A stretch of DNA of 64,000 nucleotides from an uncultured Lachnospiraceae bacterium. GTDB lineage: Bacteria > Bacillota > Clostridia > Lachnospirales > Lachnospiraceae. This document shows, one piece after another, positions 34,737-43,539 of the stretch (positions are counted from its first letter, which is position 1; each line of letters starts with the position of its first letter). The stretch covers positions 1 through 64,000 of the forward strand of contig CAJTVT010000011.1 of NCBI GenBank assembly GCA_910580015.1. Reading direction: 5' to 3'. The notes beneath the pieces are model-generated. The model saw only the letters and a list, made by a program, of their open reading frames with translations, searched no databases and was not told where the DNA came from. The position numbers and the translations under genes are program-made.

Positions 34737-35618
34737 TTATCTAGGATGAGTTTTGGCATATACTTCCCGCATCCTATTTTGTCCTGCCTGAGCATAAACC
34801 TGAGTTGTTGAAATATCCGCATGTCCCAGCATTTCCTGCACAGAATGAAGATCTGCGCCATTGCTGACCAAATGCACTGCAAAGGAATGGCGCAACGTAT
34901 GTGGCGTAAGCTCTCCTGTGATCCCTGCTTTCTTTCCATAAACCTTAATCAGCTTCCAAAATCCTTGACGACTCATGGCCTGTCCAGAACAATTGGTAAA
35001 CAGGTAATTACTTCCTTCCTCTGATACCAAAGCAGTTCGTCCCTCCATAAGATACTTTTCCACAGCCTGCTTGGCCACTGCCCCAAAAGGTACAATGCGT
35101 TCTTTTCCATTGTCTTTGCAGGCCAGATATTCCATCTGAAGATTGATATCCGAAAGCTTTAGAGAAATCAATTCTGATACTCGAATCCCAGTAGCGTACA
35201 ATAACTCCAGCATTGCCCTGTCCCGAAGCTCCTTGGGAGAATTGCCCTTTGCCTGCTCCAACAGACGGACTGTCTCCTCCACCGACAAGACGGCTGGCAC
35301 TTTTTTCTCCACCTTGGGTGCTTTCAATTCCTCTGCAACGTTCTCTCTTACAAATCCTTCTCGCATTAAGTAATGAAAAAAAGCTTTCAAGGATGCAATA
35401 CTCCTAGAAACCGTCGCTGGTTTTCTACCCTGCTTTTCCAAAAATAGGATATAGGAATTCAATCCTGTAATCGTTACCTGATCCGCAGTCTGTATTCCCT
35501 GCCCTGCGAAATACTGGCTTAGTTTTTTTAAATCCCGTTCATAAGAAACAATGGTATTTTCTGAAGTCTTTCGGACCTCCCTCATGTACTGGATAAATTT
35601 TTGAATCTCATCTGTCAT
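34737..35618 (-). CDS. xerD: Tyrosine recombinase XerD
   Basis: 293 aa. The N-terminal SAM-like DNA-binding domain is at residues 1-90 and the catalytic domain follows. The Arg is in LYATGIRVSELISLKL (about 148), then TPHTLRHSFAVHLVSNGADL (H-x-x-R), GHADIST and Tyr in TQVYAQAG. Length and close match favour the chromosome-dimer resolving XerD. It lies in the chromosomal block, so it is not the ICE integrase. Confidence 0.92.
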   Translation of the reverse strand: MTDEIQKFIQYMREVRKTSENTIVSYERDLKKLSQYFAGQGIQTADQVTITGLNSYILFLEKQGRKPATVSRSIASLKAFFHYLMREGFVRENVAEELKAPKVEKKVPAVLSVEETVRLLEQAKGNSPKELRDRAMLELLYATGIRVSELISLKLSDINLQMEYLACKDNGKERIVPFGAVAKQAVEKYLMEGRTALVSEEGSNYLFTNCSGQAMSRQGFWKLIKVYGKKAGITGELTPHTLRHSFAVHLVSNGADLHSVQEMLGHADISTTQVYAQAGQNRMREVYAKTHPR

Positions 35619-35677
35619 AAATCAACTACCCCGTGTATCACTTTCTGGTACAGTATTTGAAAAGTTCGATAGATTAC

Positions 35678-35706
35678 ATTATAATAAGAATTTCAAGGAA
35701 AAGCAA
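35678..35706 (-). promoter_or_regulatory. Promoter of xerD
   Basis: -35 TTGCTT at 35,701-35,706 and -10 TATAAT at 35,678-35,683, 17-base spacer, about 60 bases before the start codon. Confidence 0.6.
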
Positions 35707-35797
35707 ATGATATTTCTACCTATTTTCGTTTGTTTTTTACACCCCTACAAGATATCGTTTGACCTTGTAATTCCCCTCCTATATGTAGTGAAATATA

Positions 35798-36433
35798 TCA
35801 AAAAAAATTCAATATTTTTTTAAGCAATACCGGATTTACATAACTTTCTAAAAAGATTCCCGTGACAAATAGGAGCAACAAACCGATCCCTGCCACCACT
35901 CCGGCACCATACAGATATCCCCGTTCTGACACCATCTCCATCTTTTCCCGGAGCATTCTCTTTCGAAGGTAAACCGTCAGACAACAATACAAAAAATACA
36001 CTGGCAAATAGAACAGATACTGGGGAAACAATCCTCCAAGCACCAACAAAATTCCCTTGATACCAAATTTTGCAATCGCAGTGGAGAGCATAAACCCCAC
36101 CGTAAAACCCTGCCATGCAAGTACAAGAATACCTCCCACAATTCCCAACGAGGTAAAAGCCAACAGACATAGAAGTAATAAAAGAGGCACACGTTCTCCG
36201 ATAATATAGAAAAATAAATTCTCTCCATTAATATCTGTATACTGAAATTTTTCTATAAAATAGTCGTTCAAAATTCCCGCATTGGAAATTGCCTCCCTTC
36301 CCATAAAATTTGCCATAAAAATGCCTGCCACAAAAGCCCCTAATATCCCTCCCTTGACAAGACGTGTCCACAATGGTTTTCCTTGGGGATACCCCTCCTT
36401 CTGTCTTAAGTAAAATTTTAATATCTTCCTCAT
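35798..36433 (-). CDS. spoIIM: Stage II sporulation protein M
   Basis: A 211-aa polytopic membrane protein with about five helices (e.g. GGILGAFVAGIFMANFMG, VPLLLLLCLLAFTSLGIVGG, GILLVLGGLFPQYLFYLPVY). SpoIIM, SpoIIP and SpoIID form the peptidoglycan machine that drives engulfment of the forespore. In B. subtilis SpoIIM recruits SpoIIP. Length fits. It lies between xerD and the NUDIX gene, a common order in Clostridia. Confidence 0.93.
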   Translation of the reverse strand: MRKILKFYLRQKEGYPQGKPLWTRLVKGGILGAFVAGIFMANFMGREAISNAGILNDYFIEKFQYTDINGENLFFYIIGERVPLLLLLCLLAFTSLGIVGGILVLAWQGFTVGFMLSTAIAKFGIKGILLVLGGLFPQYLFYLPVYFLYCCLTVYLRKRMLREKMEMVSERGYLYGAGVVAGIGLLLLFVTGIFLESYVNPVLLKKILNFF

Positions 36434-36508
36434 AAGACTTCCATTCTTTTTTTTCTATCATATGCAAGTCTCATATCGGAAATTCTGAGAAATTTCTTAA
36501 ATTATATA

Positions 36509-36666
36509 ATTAGGGTGTCAAAAGGTCCATTTTCCTTGCAGAGCAAATTTTTTCAAGATTGTACTACAATATTTTGAGGCAATGCGGCGCATCGTTAATA
36601 GATATTGTAGTGCAAGATTGGTAAAATTGGCCTGCAAGGAAATTTCAGACCTTTTGACACCCTAAT
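36509..36666. mobile_element. MITE-like inverted-repeat element, ~158 bp
   Basis: Perfect 19-bp terminal inverted repeats beginning ATTAGGGTGTCAAAAGGTC, with further paired internal segments (TTGTACTACAATAT with ATATTGTAGTGCAA; CTTGCAG with CTGCAAG). ATTATATA is found on both sides (36,501-36,508 and 36,668-36,675), compatible with a target duplication with one extra base. No coding capacity. Confidence 0.7.
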
Positions 36667-36678
36667 GATTATATAAAA

Positions 36679-36702
36679 AGAATCCTGATTTGCAGGATTC
36701 TC
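36679..36702 (-). terminator. Terminator of the NUDIX gene
   Basis: AGAATCCTG and CAGGATTCT pair around CAAAT, followed on the minus strand by TTTTTATA. The stem is the same as that of the family A repeats. Confidence 0.8.
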
Positions 36703-36716
36703 TATCTGTACACACC

Positions 36717-37262
36717 TTATGAATGGTATTTATTCTTATATGCCATAATTGCTGCTACTGTCTTGCTGTCCTGAATAATCCCCTGATAAACCAACTGACA
36801 AAGTTCCTCTAAGGAATGCTCCTCCAACTCAATAAATTCCCCCTCATCCAAATGCTGTTTGGAGGGAATCAACTCCCTTGCCACATATACATCGATCATC
36901 TCATTACAAAATGCCACTGTCGTCCGAAGAGATAATAAAAATTCCAAATTGTCACAACGATATCCTGTCTCTTCTTCCAATTCTCTGGAAGCACACTCTA
37001 CCGTGGGCTCCGTCACAGAATCCCTAGCTCCTGCTGGTATCTCCAATGTAAACCTGCTCAACGCATTTCGATACTGACGCACCATTAAAATTTTCCCATT
37101 CGGCAAAACTGGAAGAACTGCTGCCGCTCCTTTTCGATGCTCCACATAATCCCATTTTTCAATTTTCCCATCTGGCAATTCCATATAGTCAGAATAGATA
37201 TCCAGGATCGAGCCCTGATGCTCCAACACTCTGTTTACCCGTTTTATTAAATGCTGTTTCAT
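36717..37262 (-). CDS. NUDIX hydrolase, ADP-ribose pyrophosphatase type
   Basis: 181 aa. The Nudix box is E-x7-RELEEETGY (ECASRELEEETGYRC, about residues 90-104), preceded by LEIPAGARDSVTEP, which has one residue more than the usual G-x5-E spacing. VRQYRNALSRFTLEIPAG is typical of ADP-ribose pyrophosphatases. It would cleave ADP-ribose or related nucleotide sugars to AMP and a phosphosugar. It lies alone between spoIIM and rny. Confidence 0.9.
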   Translation of the reverse strand: MKQHLIKRVNRVLEHQGSILDIYSDYMELPDGKIEKWDYVEHRKGAAAVLPVLPNGKILMVRQYRNALSRFTLEIPAGARDSVTEPTVECASRELEEETGYRCDNLEFLLSLRTTVAFCNEMIDVYVARELIPSKQHLDEGEFIELEEHSLEELCQLVYQGIIQDSKTVAAIMAYKNKYHS

Positions 37263-37332
37263 TTTTCTTCCTCCTTATCGATACACAGTCTTGCAAAATC
37301 AAATACGAAAAGACTCCGAAAGTACATTGGAT

Positions 37333-37365
37333 AAAACAAGACCGTCAACCCCTCAGTTGACGGCC
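37333..37365 (-). terminator. Terminator of rny
   Basis: GGCCGTCAA and TTGACGGTC pair around CTGAGGGG, followed on the minus strand by TTGTTTTATCC, right after the rny stop. Confidence 0.75.
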
Positions 37366-37376
37366 TTCTTATGTGC

Positions 37377-38933
37377 TTACTTAGCGTAATCAGTTACACG
37401 AGATTCACGGATCACATTCACCTTAATTTGTCCTGGATATTCCAAATCATTTTCAATCTGTTTGGAAATATCTCTTGCCAGCAGAACCATATCTGCATCA
37501 GTAATCTGATCTGGAACTACCATAATCCGAATCTCTCTACCTGCCTGAATAGCAAACGATTTATCAACACCTTTGAAACTGTTGGCAATATCCTCCAACT
37601 GCTTCAATCTGTTTGAATATGTTTCTAATGTCTCTCTTCTTGCACCTGGTCTAGCTGCCGAAATTGCATCTGCTGCCTGCACCAGACATGCAACCAAAGA
37701 TTCCGCTTCTACATCTCCATGATGTGCTTCCACTGCATTAATTATAACTGGACTTTCTTTATACTTTCTACATAAGTCCACACCTATCTGAATATGAGAG
37801 CCTTCCACTTCATGGTCCACAGATTTCCCAATATCGTGGAGTAATCCGGCACGTTTTGCCAATCTCACATCCAAACCGATCTCTGCCGCCAATAATCCTG
37901 AAAGTTGAGCTACCTCAATGGAATGCTTCAGTGCATTCTGGCCATAACTTGTCCTAAATTTCATCTTTCCAAGCAAACGAACCAGCTCTGGATGAATTCC
38001 ATGTACACCTACTTCTAAGGTTGCCGCCTCTCCCTCTTCCCGAATCATAGTTTCTACTTCTTTTTGGGCTTTCTCTACCATTTCCTCAATTCTTGCCGGA
38101 TGAATTCGTCCATCCACAATGAGTTTTTCCAAAGCAATACGTGCCACTTCTCGGCGAACTGGATCAAATCCAGAAAGTATGACTGCTTCTGGAGTGTCAT
38201 CAATAATCAAATCTACCCCTGTCATCGTCTCCAGAGTCCTTATATTTCTCCCTTCCCGTCCAATGATCCTTCCTTTCATTTCGTCATTGGGAAGCTGCAC
38301 CACAGAGATTGTCGTCTCTGACACATGGTCTGCAGCACATTTCTGAATGGCCGTTACAATATATTCCTTTGCCTTCTTTCCTGCTTCCTCTTTTGCCTTG
38401 ATTTCCATTTCTTTGATAAATTTTGCAGTATCAAGCTTTACATCATCTTCAATCATTTTTAAAAGATAATCTTTTGCCTGTTCAGAGGTTAATCCTGAGA
38501 TTCTTTCTAGTTCCTGTACGCGCTCTTCGTGTAGTCTTGTAACTTCTGCTTTCTGCCTGTTAATCTCTTCTTCCTTCGCCGCAAAACCTGCTTCCTTCTT
38601 TTCGATCGACTCTAACTTTTTATCCAGATTTTCTTCTTTCTGAATAATGCGCCGCTCATTGCGCTGAATCTCAGCCCGGCGTTCTTTGATCTCCTTGTCG
38701 AGTTCATTCTTGCTGCGAATAGACTCTTCTTTGATCTCCAGCAGAGATTCTCGCTTTTTGTTCTCAGCAGTCTTGACAGCTTCGTCTATTATCTCTCTTG
38801 CCTTCTCTTCCGCACTTCCAATCTTGGATTCCGCCACACGCTTACGATATGAAACCGTAGAGAAGTAGGTAATAGGCACCGCGACAATTAACGTGACCAC
38901 CACAGTAACTACAGCGATTAAAATTCCTGGCAC
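37377..38933 (-). CDS. rny: Ribonuclease Y
   Basis: A 518-aa membrane-bound endoribonuclease that starts mRNA decay. The best start is GTG 38,933, 6 bases after AAGGAGG; longer frames have no ribosome site. An N-terminal membrane helix (GILIAVVTVVVTLIVAVPIT) is followed by a long charged coiled coil (about 30-200). A KH domain (GRIIGREGRNIRTLE) and an HD domain (LLHDIGKSVDHEVEGSH, about 360) follow. Length and order match RNase Y exactly. Confidence 0.97.
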   Translation of the reverse strand: MPGILIAVVTVVVTLIVAVPITYFSTVSYRKRVAESKIGSAEEKAREIIDEAVKTAENKKRESLLEIKEESIRSKNELDKEIKERRAEIQRNERRIIQKEENLDKKLESIEKKEAGFAAKEEEINRQKAEVTRLHEERVQELERISGLTSEQAKDYLLKMIEDDVKLDTAKFIKEMEIKAKEEAGKKAKEYIVTAIQKCAADHVSETTISVVQLPNDEMKGRIIGREGRNIRTLETMTGVDLIIDDTPEAVILSGFDPVRREVARIALEKLIVDGRIHPARIEEMVEKAQKEVETMIREEGEAATLEVGVHGIHPELVRLLGKMKFRTSYGQNALKHSIEVAQLSGLLAAEIGLDVRLAKRAGLLHDIGKSVDHEVEGSHIQIGVDLCRKYKESPVIINAVEAHHGDVEAESLVACLVQAADAISAARPGARRETLETYSNRLKQLEDIANSFKGVDKSFAIQAGREIRIMVVPDQITDADMVLLARDISKQIENDLEYPGQIKVNVIRESRVTDYAK

Positions 38934-39054
38934 AGGGCACCTCCTTATTTCGTTTTCATTGTACATATAACAAAACATTCTCGTTTTAAATATGCCATAT
39001 TCTATCAAATACACCCATGATATGCAGTTGATAGACATGAATAACAACATATTG

Positions 39055-39083
39055 ATTTTATACTTTTTTCCTCTTTATGTCAA
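39055..39083 (-). promoter_or_regulatory. Promoter of rny
   Basis: -35 TTGACA at 39,078-39,083 and -10 TAAAAT at 39,055-39,060, 17-base spacer. It lies about 120 bases before the GTG start, leaving a long 5' leader. Confidence 0.6.
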
Positions 39084-39106
39084 GTAGTCTGAATAAATAC
39101 ACAATA

Positions 39107-39164
39107 CCCTCAGAACATGATTAAAACTTACAATGGGAATGAAGTTTCAATCATGTTCTGAGGG
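39107..39164. terminator. Long hairpin after recX
   Basis: CCCTCAGAACATGATT pairs with AATCATGTTCTGAGGG, 16 perfect pairs, and further AAAACTT/AAGTTT pairing inside. It lies 40 bases after the recX stop. Confidence 0.75.
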
Positions 39165-39204
39165 CGTCTCAAACCTGCTTTTTTGTCAAATATATTCCAA
39201 AGTT

Positions 39205-39807
39205 TCAGACACGCTCTAATACATACAATATGTCATTCCAATGAAATCCCTTTCGCAGCAGGAACTGATACATTCTCTGTTTTTCTTTTAAATCCGCTGT
39301 TTCTGATGAATAATGCTTCTTCTGTGTCCATTTGAGAATCAAATCTCTTTCATTCTCCTCGCAATATTCTTCTTCCAGAGCCTGCTGTACAAAATCTTTT
39401 GCCACCCCTCTGCGCAGCAGCTCCACTTCTATGATTCGTTGACTTTTTTGATCTTTATGATTTCTTACATAATTTTGAGCAAACCTAAGATCATCCAGAT
39501 AATGATATCCTTTTACATAGGAGATTGCCTCTTCGATTACATCCTCTGGATAATATCCCTGCTTAAGTTTAGCTCTTAGCTGGGATTCCGTGCGGTCCAT
39601 GCGCTCTAACAGATGCATGACTCTCTTCCTTGCTCTGGGAACCAAAACTTCACTTGTAATCTCCTGGAAAACTTCTTCTGAAAGCTCCATTCCTTCTTCT
39701 AATTCATAGCGCTTTTTCTCTCCATAATACAATACAAAACTGTTTCCATCCTCCAGGAGAACCCGAACACGCTTTTTATCCAATTTCTCGAACTGTTGGA
39801 TCTGCAT
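39205..39807 (-). CDS. recX: Regulatory protein RecX
   Basis: A 200-aa helical protein that modulates RecA filaments. The RecX pattern is clear: ARKRVMHLLERMDRTESQLR, EEAISYVKGYHYLDDLRFAQ and VELLRRGVAKDFVQQALEE. It lies 14 bases after recA on the same strand, so it should be induced with it. Length is normal for the longer Firmicutes RecX. Confidence 0.93.
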   Translation of the reverse strand: MQIQQFEKLDKKRVRVLLEDGNSFVLYYGEKKRYELEEGMELSEEVFQEITSEVLVPRARKRVMHLLERMDRTESQLRAKLKQGYYPEDVIEEAISYVKGYHYLDDLRFAQNYVRNHKDQKSQRIIEVELLRRGVAKDFVQQALEEEYCEENERDLILKWTQKKHYSSETADLKEKQRMYQFLLRKGFHWNDILYVLERV

Positions 39808-39821
39808 TCTGTTTCCCTTCC

Positions 39822-41024
39822 TTATTCAATTGCCTCTGTCTGTTCCTGATCTTGCGGCTGATCGTTTGTCTCTTCTTCTTTTGCTTGTACTTTTGACTGT
39901 TCCTCTGCTTCTTCCTTCTTCTTGGCTCTGGCGCTAGTCTTTTTCTTTTCCTGTTCAGCGCTTGCCTTTTCTGCTGATTCCTTATCTTCTTCCTTTTCCA
40001 GTATCTGAGCTCTCACTTTGTTCTCTACTTCCTGGAAGATCGCTTCATTTTCACTCAAATATTTCTTGGCATTCTCTCTTCCCTGCCCAATCTTACTGCC
40101 ATTGTAGGCAAACCAGGCTCCAGACTTATTGATAATTCCCTGAGCCACAGCAATATCCAAAAGATCTCCTTCTTTGGAAATTCCCTGTCCAAACATAATA
40201 TCAAATTCCGCTTCCTTAAAGGGTGGTGCGACTTTATTCTTAACCACCTTGACCTTGGTACGATTTCCAGTAAACTCTCCTGCCTGCTTTAATGTCTCAA
40301 TCCTTCTGACATCCATACGCACCGAAGCATAGAACTTTAATGCACGTCCTCCCGTGGTTGTCTCAGGACTTCCAAACATCACTCCAACCTTCTCTCGAAG
40401 CTGATTAATAAAAATAACAATACAATTGGTCTTGCTGACTACAGCAGTAAGTTTCCGCAAGGCCTGAGACATCAAACGTGCCTGCAATCCCACATGGGTA
40501 TCCCCCATATCACCGTCAATTTCTGCCTTAGGCACCAATGCTGCCACAGAATCCACAATGACAATATCTACCGCTCCAGAACGCACCATCGTCTCTGTGA
40601 TTTCCAATGCCTGCTCTCCATTATCGGGCTGAGAAATATACAAATCATCAATATTTACTCCTATATTTTTTGCATATACTGGATCCAAGGCATGTTCCGC
40701 GTCAATAAAACCTGCAATCCCGCCATTCTTCTGAACCTCTGCTACCATATGTAACGCAACTGTGGTCTTACCGCTGGATTCTGGACCATAGACTTCCACA
40801 ATTCTCCCTTTTGGAACACCGCCCACGCCCAAAGCAAGATCTAGGCTCAAACACCCTGTGGGGATGGCCTCAACATTCATATTCCTTACAGAATCTCCCA
40901 GTTTCATCACAGAACCCTTTCCAAAATCCTTCTCAATCTTGGAAATTGCCGCATCCAACGCCTTCAATTTCTCTTCCTTTGTACCAGGAATTTCCAATAC
41001 TTTTGATTTATCTTCTTTTGCCAT
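39822..41024 (-). CDS. recA: Recombinase RecA
   Basis: A 400-aa strand-exchange ATPase. Walker A is GPESSGKTT (about residues 77-85), followed by IVIVDSVAALVPKAEIDGDM (Walker B and loop L1) and loop L2 near TTTGGRALKFYASVRMD. The C-terminal tail (from about 335) is long and Lys/Glu/Gln-rich (KASAEQEKKKTSARAKKKEE), longer than in most RecA proteins. The promoter has a clear SOS box. First gene of recA-recX. Confidence 0.98.
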   Translation of the reverse strand: MAKEDKSKVLEIPGTKEEKLKALDAAISKIEKDFGKGSVMKLGDSVRNMNVEAIPTGCLSLDLALGVGGVPKGRIVEVYGPESSGKTTVALHMVAEVQKNGGIAGFIDAEHALDPVYAKNIGVNIDDLYISQPDNGEQALEITETMVRSGAVDIVIVDSVAALVPKAEIDGDMGDTHVGLQARLMSQALRKLTAVVSKTNCIVIFINQLREKVGVMFGSPETTTGGRALKFYASVRMDVRRIETLKQAGEFTGNRTKVKVVKNKVAPPFKEAEFDIMFGQGISKEGDLLDIAVAQGIINKSGAWFAYNGSKIGQGRENAKKYLSENEAIFQEVENKVRAQILEKEEDKESAEKASAEQEKKKTSARAKKKEEAEEQSKVQAKEEETNDQPQDQEQTEAIE

Positions 41025-41043
41025 ACTGATTCTCCTTTGCTAT

Positions 41044-41055
41044 GAACTTATGTTC
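41044..41055 (-). promoter_or_regulatory. LexA (SOS) box of recA
   Basis: GAACATAAGTTC, with flanking CGAAC, matches the Firmicutes LexA pattern CGAAC-N4-GTTCG except for the last base. It sits just downstream of the -10 element, so bound LexA would block transcription. Confidence 0.85.
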
Positions 41056-41061
41056 GTTTCC

Positions 41062-41090
41062 ATATTAATACAATTTGCTGGGATTGTCAA
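41062..41090 (-). promoter_or_regulatory. Promoter of recA
   Basis: -35 TTGACA at 41,085-41,090 and -10 TAATAT at 41,062-41,067 with a 17-base spacer. Confidence 0.85.
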
Positions 41091-41139
41091 CTATTTTTCG
41101 AATGAATTAGATAACTGAGCCATCAGCTCCATTTTGAAA

Positions 41140-41175
41140 AGAAAAAAGAACAGCTACATAGAGTAACTGCTCTTT
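41140..41175 (-). terminator. Terminator of trxA
   Basis: AAGAGCAGTTAC and GTAGCTGTTCTT pair with two G-U pairs around a short loop, then TTTTCTTTTC on the minus strand. Confidence 0.8.
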
Positions 41176-41200
41176 ATTATAAAGTTTTCCCGACCGTTCG

Positions 41201-41512
41201 TCAAGGGAGCATTGCATTAATCTGTTCCAAAGTGTGAAATCCAACTTCTTTCTTTGCGACTTCGCCATTCTCGAATAAGATCAGCGTTGGAATGCTCATC
41301 ACACCATACTCCTGCGCCAAGTTTCCCGCTTCATCCACATTCAACTTGCCGATCTTAACTTTACCGTCCAAAACCTCTGCTGCTTGTTCCACCACTGGTC
41401 CCTGCATCTGGCATGGTCCACACCAAGCTGCCCAGAAATCCACCAATACTGGAATATCACTATTTTTTACCTCATTGTCAAAATTTTCTGCTGTTATTGT
41501 CACAACTGCCAT
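41201..41512 (-). CDS. trxA: Thioredoxin
   Basis: A 103-aa redox protein with the active site WAAWCGPCQ (about residues 28-36) and cis-Pro in MSIPTLILFENG. It reduces disulfides in cytosolic partners. It is monocistronic, with its own terminator, and diverges from the KdpD-like kinase gene. The shared upstream region contains a 7-bp palindrome. Confidence 0.96.
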   Translation of the reverse strand: MAVVTITAENFDNEVKNSDIPVLVDFWAAWCGPCQMQGPVVEQAAEVLDGKVKIGKLNVDEAGNLAQEYGVMSIPTLILFENGEVAKKEVGFHTLEQINAMLP

Positions 41513-41572
41513 CTCAATTTCCTCCTTATTTAAATAACATCTGTAATTATTGTATCACATTCTTAAGTCTTC

Positions 41573-41589
41573 TAACACATTTTGTGTTA
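41573..41589. promoter_or_regulatory. Palindrome between trxA and the kinase gene
   Basis: TAACACA-TTT-TGTGTTA, perfect arms of 7 bases. It lies about 60 bases from the trxA start and about 105 bases from the kinase start and may control either gene. It has some likeness to redox-sensing Rex sites but does not match their consensus well. Confidence 0.4.
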
Positions 41590-41693
41590 AAATCTTGTTA
41601 AAATTTTCCTTCTATCTTGAAATCTCATGATCCTTCATGTTACATTTATGTTTGATACATACGAATGAAAATGCGTGGAAAGAGGGTTTTCAT

Positions 41694-42773
41694 ATGCAAA
41701 GAAATACTGTACAACAAATGTTGCGTGATTTATCCATCACTGCAGGGCTACTGGTATTGACCACCATACTGACCTTTATCCTGTTTTTCAAGGTTTCTGA
41801 CAATCCTGCCAATATCGCATTATTTTACATCATTGGCATTATCACCATTTCAAAACATACCAGTGGATATTTTTACGGCATTTTGGCCTCCGCCATCGGC
41901 GTAATTTTTATTAACTGTTTTTTTACCTATCCTTATTTTACCATTAACTTTTCACCCCCGGATTATCCATTCACTTTTTTATGTATGCTGGCCCTATCCA
42001 TGGTTACCAGCGCTACAACCTCCCATTCAAAATCGCAGGCAGAGCTTCTCGCCTCCCACGAAAAAGAGCTGATGGAAGCCGAAAAAGAAAAGTTACGAGC
42101 AAATTTGCTTCGGGCCGTCTCTCATGATCTGCGCACCCCGCTAACTGGAATTCTTGGCGCCAGCGCATCTTTAGAAGAACAATGGGAAAATTATGAAAGC
42201 ACAGAGCGTCAGGAACTGATTCACAACATCCACGACGATGCAAACTGGCTACTAAATATGGTGGAAAATCTTTTGTCTGTCACCCAAATTCAGACAGAAG
42301 GTTCCCAGTTAAACACCACCCTGGAAGTTGTCGACGAGGTGGTGGCAGAATCGGTCACACGCCTGAAGAAACGGCTGCCTGACGCGGATATACATATCAC
42401 TCTCCCCCCTGAAATCCTCCTGGTCCCTATGGACGCCATGTTGATTGAACAGGTCCTTATCAATCTTATGGAAAACGCCTTACTCCATTCCCATTCCGAA
42501 CACCCCATTGAATTTATCGTGGAAAACCACACAAATAATGTTTATTTCCGCATCATTGACTATGGTGTGGGATTAAAAGAAGAACATCTAAACCATATAT
42601 TTGATGGAACATATTCCGAAAATGTTTCCTCTGACGGCAGCAAAGGAATTGGCATCGGATTATCCATCTGCTATAGCATTATCACTGCACATCATGGTAC
42701 AATTACTGCGAGAAACCATGACAAGGGTGCAGAATTTTTATGTATATTGCCAAAGGAGAAAATTAATGCATAA
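41694..42773 (+). CDS. KdpD-like sensor histidine kinase lacking the N-terminal Kdp domain
   Basis: 359 aa. The start ATG 41,694 is 7 bases after GGAAAGAGGG. Four membrane helices at about residues 15-110 match the DUF4118 membrane unit of KdpD. The kinase core has the H box RAVSHDLRTPLTGILG (about 160), the N box INLMENALLHS and Gly boxes DYGVGL and SKGIGIGLS. The ~400-residue N-terminal KdpD/USP sensor region of full KdpD is absent. Its stop overlaps the response regulator start. No kdpFABC pump genes lie nearby, so the signal is unknown. Confidence 0.9.
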   Translation: MQRNTVQQMLRDLSITAGLLVLTTILTFILFFKVSDNPANIALFYIIGIITISKHTSGYFYGILASAIGVIFINCFFTYPYFTINFSPPDYPFTFLCMLALSMVTSATTSHSKSQAELLASHEKELMEAEKEKLRANLLRAVSHDLRTPLTGILGASASLEEQWENYESTERQELIHNIHDDANWLLNMVENLLSVTQIQTEGSQLNTTLEVVDEVVAESVTRLKKRLPDADIHITLPPEILLVPMDAMLIEQVLINLMENALLHSHSEHPIEFIVENHTNNVYFRIIDYGVGLKEEHLNHIFDGTYSENVSSDGSKGIGIGLSICYSIITAHHGTITARNHDKGAEFLCILPKEKINA

Positions 42774-43485
42774 GTTTACCGTACTTTTAATTGAAGACGA
42801 GAAAAGCATCAGTGATTTCACATCCAAAAGTCTCTCCTCTCAGGGTTACCGTGTATGCTGTGCATCCACCGGAAGGGAAGCGCTCTCTCTTGCGTCCTCC
42901 CTGTGTCCAGATGTTCTCCTACTGGATCTGGGCTTACCGGACATGGATGGCATGGAGATCATCCGCCAAATCCGTACTTGGTCAAGCTGTCCTATCCTTG
43001 TAATCAGCGCTCGTACCCAGGAACATGACAAAGTTCAGGCCCTGGACGCTGGCGCAGATGATTACCTAACCAAACCTTTTGGCATCTCCGAACTGATGGC
43101 GAGGATTCGTACCTCCCTACGCCACAGTAACCGTCTAAACAACGGTTACAGTGTCCCCCAGCATCCCTACCGTGCAAAGGATCTGGAAATTGACTTTTTT
43201 AAGCGCTCCATTACCATAGCCGGACAGCCAATACATTTGACTCCTATCGAATACAAAATTGTCGCTTTTCTCGCCCAGAATTCCGGCAAAGTTATGACTT
43301 ATTCCGCCGTGATGAGCAATGTGTGGGGACCTTACGCTGAATCTGATAATAAAATTCTGCGTGTAAATATGGCAAACATTCGCAGAAAATTAGAACAAAA
43401 CCCAGCAGAACCTATCTATATTTTCACGGAAGTAGGCGTAGGCTATCGAATGGCAGATGATGAAACACCCTCTAACCGGATATAA
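42766..43485 (+). CDS. KdpE-like response regulator, OmpR family
   Basis: 239 aa. The receiver domain has the phospho-acceptor Asp in DVLLLDLGLPDMDG (about residue 53), the Ser in VISARTQE and the Lys in LTKPFG. The C-terminal winged helix has LTPIEYKIVAFLAQNSGKVM and NIRRKLEQNP. ATG 42,766 overlaps the kinase stop by 8 bases and has AAAGGAG upstream. It is closest to KdpE in pattern, but there is no pump operon beside it, so target genes are unknown. Confidence 0.92.
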   Translation: MHKFTVLLIEDEKSISDFTSKSLSSQGYRVCCASTGREALSLASSLCPDVLLLDLGLPDMDGMEIIRQIRTWSSCPILVISARTQEHDKVQALDAGADDYLTKPFGISELMARIRTSLRHSNRLNNGYSVPQHPYRAKDLEIDFFKRSITIAGQPIHLTPIEYKIVAFLAQNSGKVMTYSAVMSNVWGPYAESDNKILRVNMANIRRKLEQNPAEPIYIFTEVGVGYRMADDETPSNRI

Positions 43486-43539
43486 TGTAGCAGATTTTCC
43501 AATATTTATAAATTCTTAAGAAATTGCAAACCGATCTTT

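Larger units (their letters stand above)
36434..36716. other. Gene-free stretch with MITE-like element
   Basis: The stretch between spoIIM and the NUDIX gene. It holds the inverted-repeat element at 36,509-36,666 and the NUDIX terminator. Confidence 0.7.

Noticed and set aside
34737..35618. Tyrosine recombinase as the ICE integrase
   Set aside because: It lies 20 kb from the element in chromosomal context beside spoIIM and matches housekeeping XerD.
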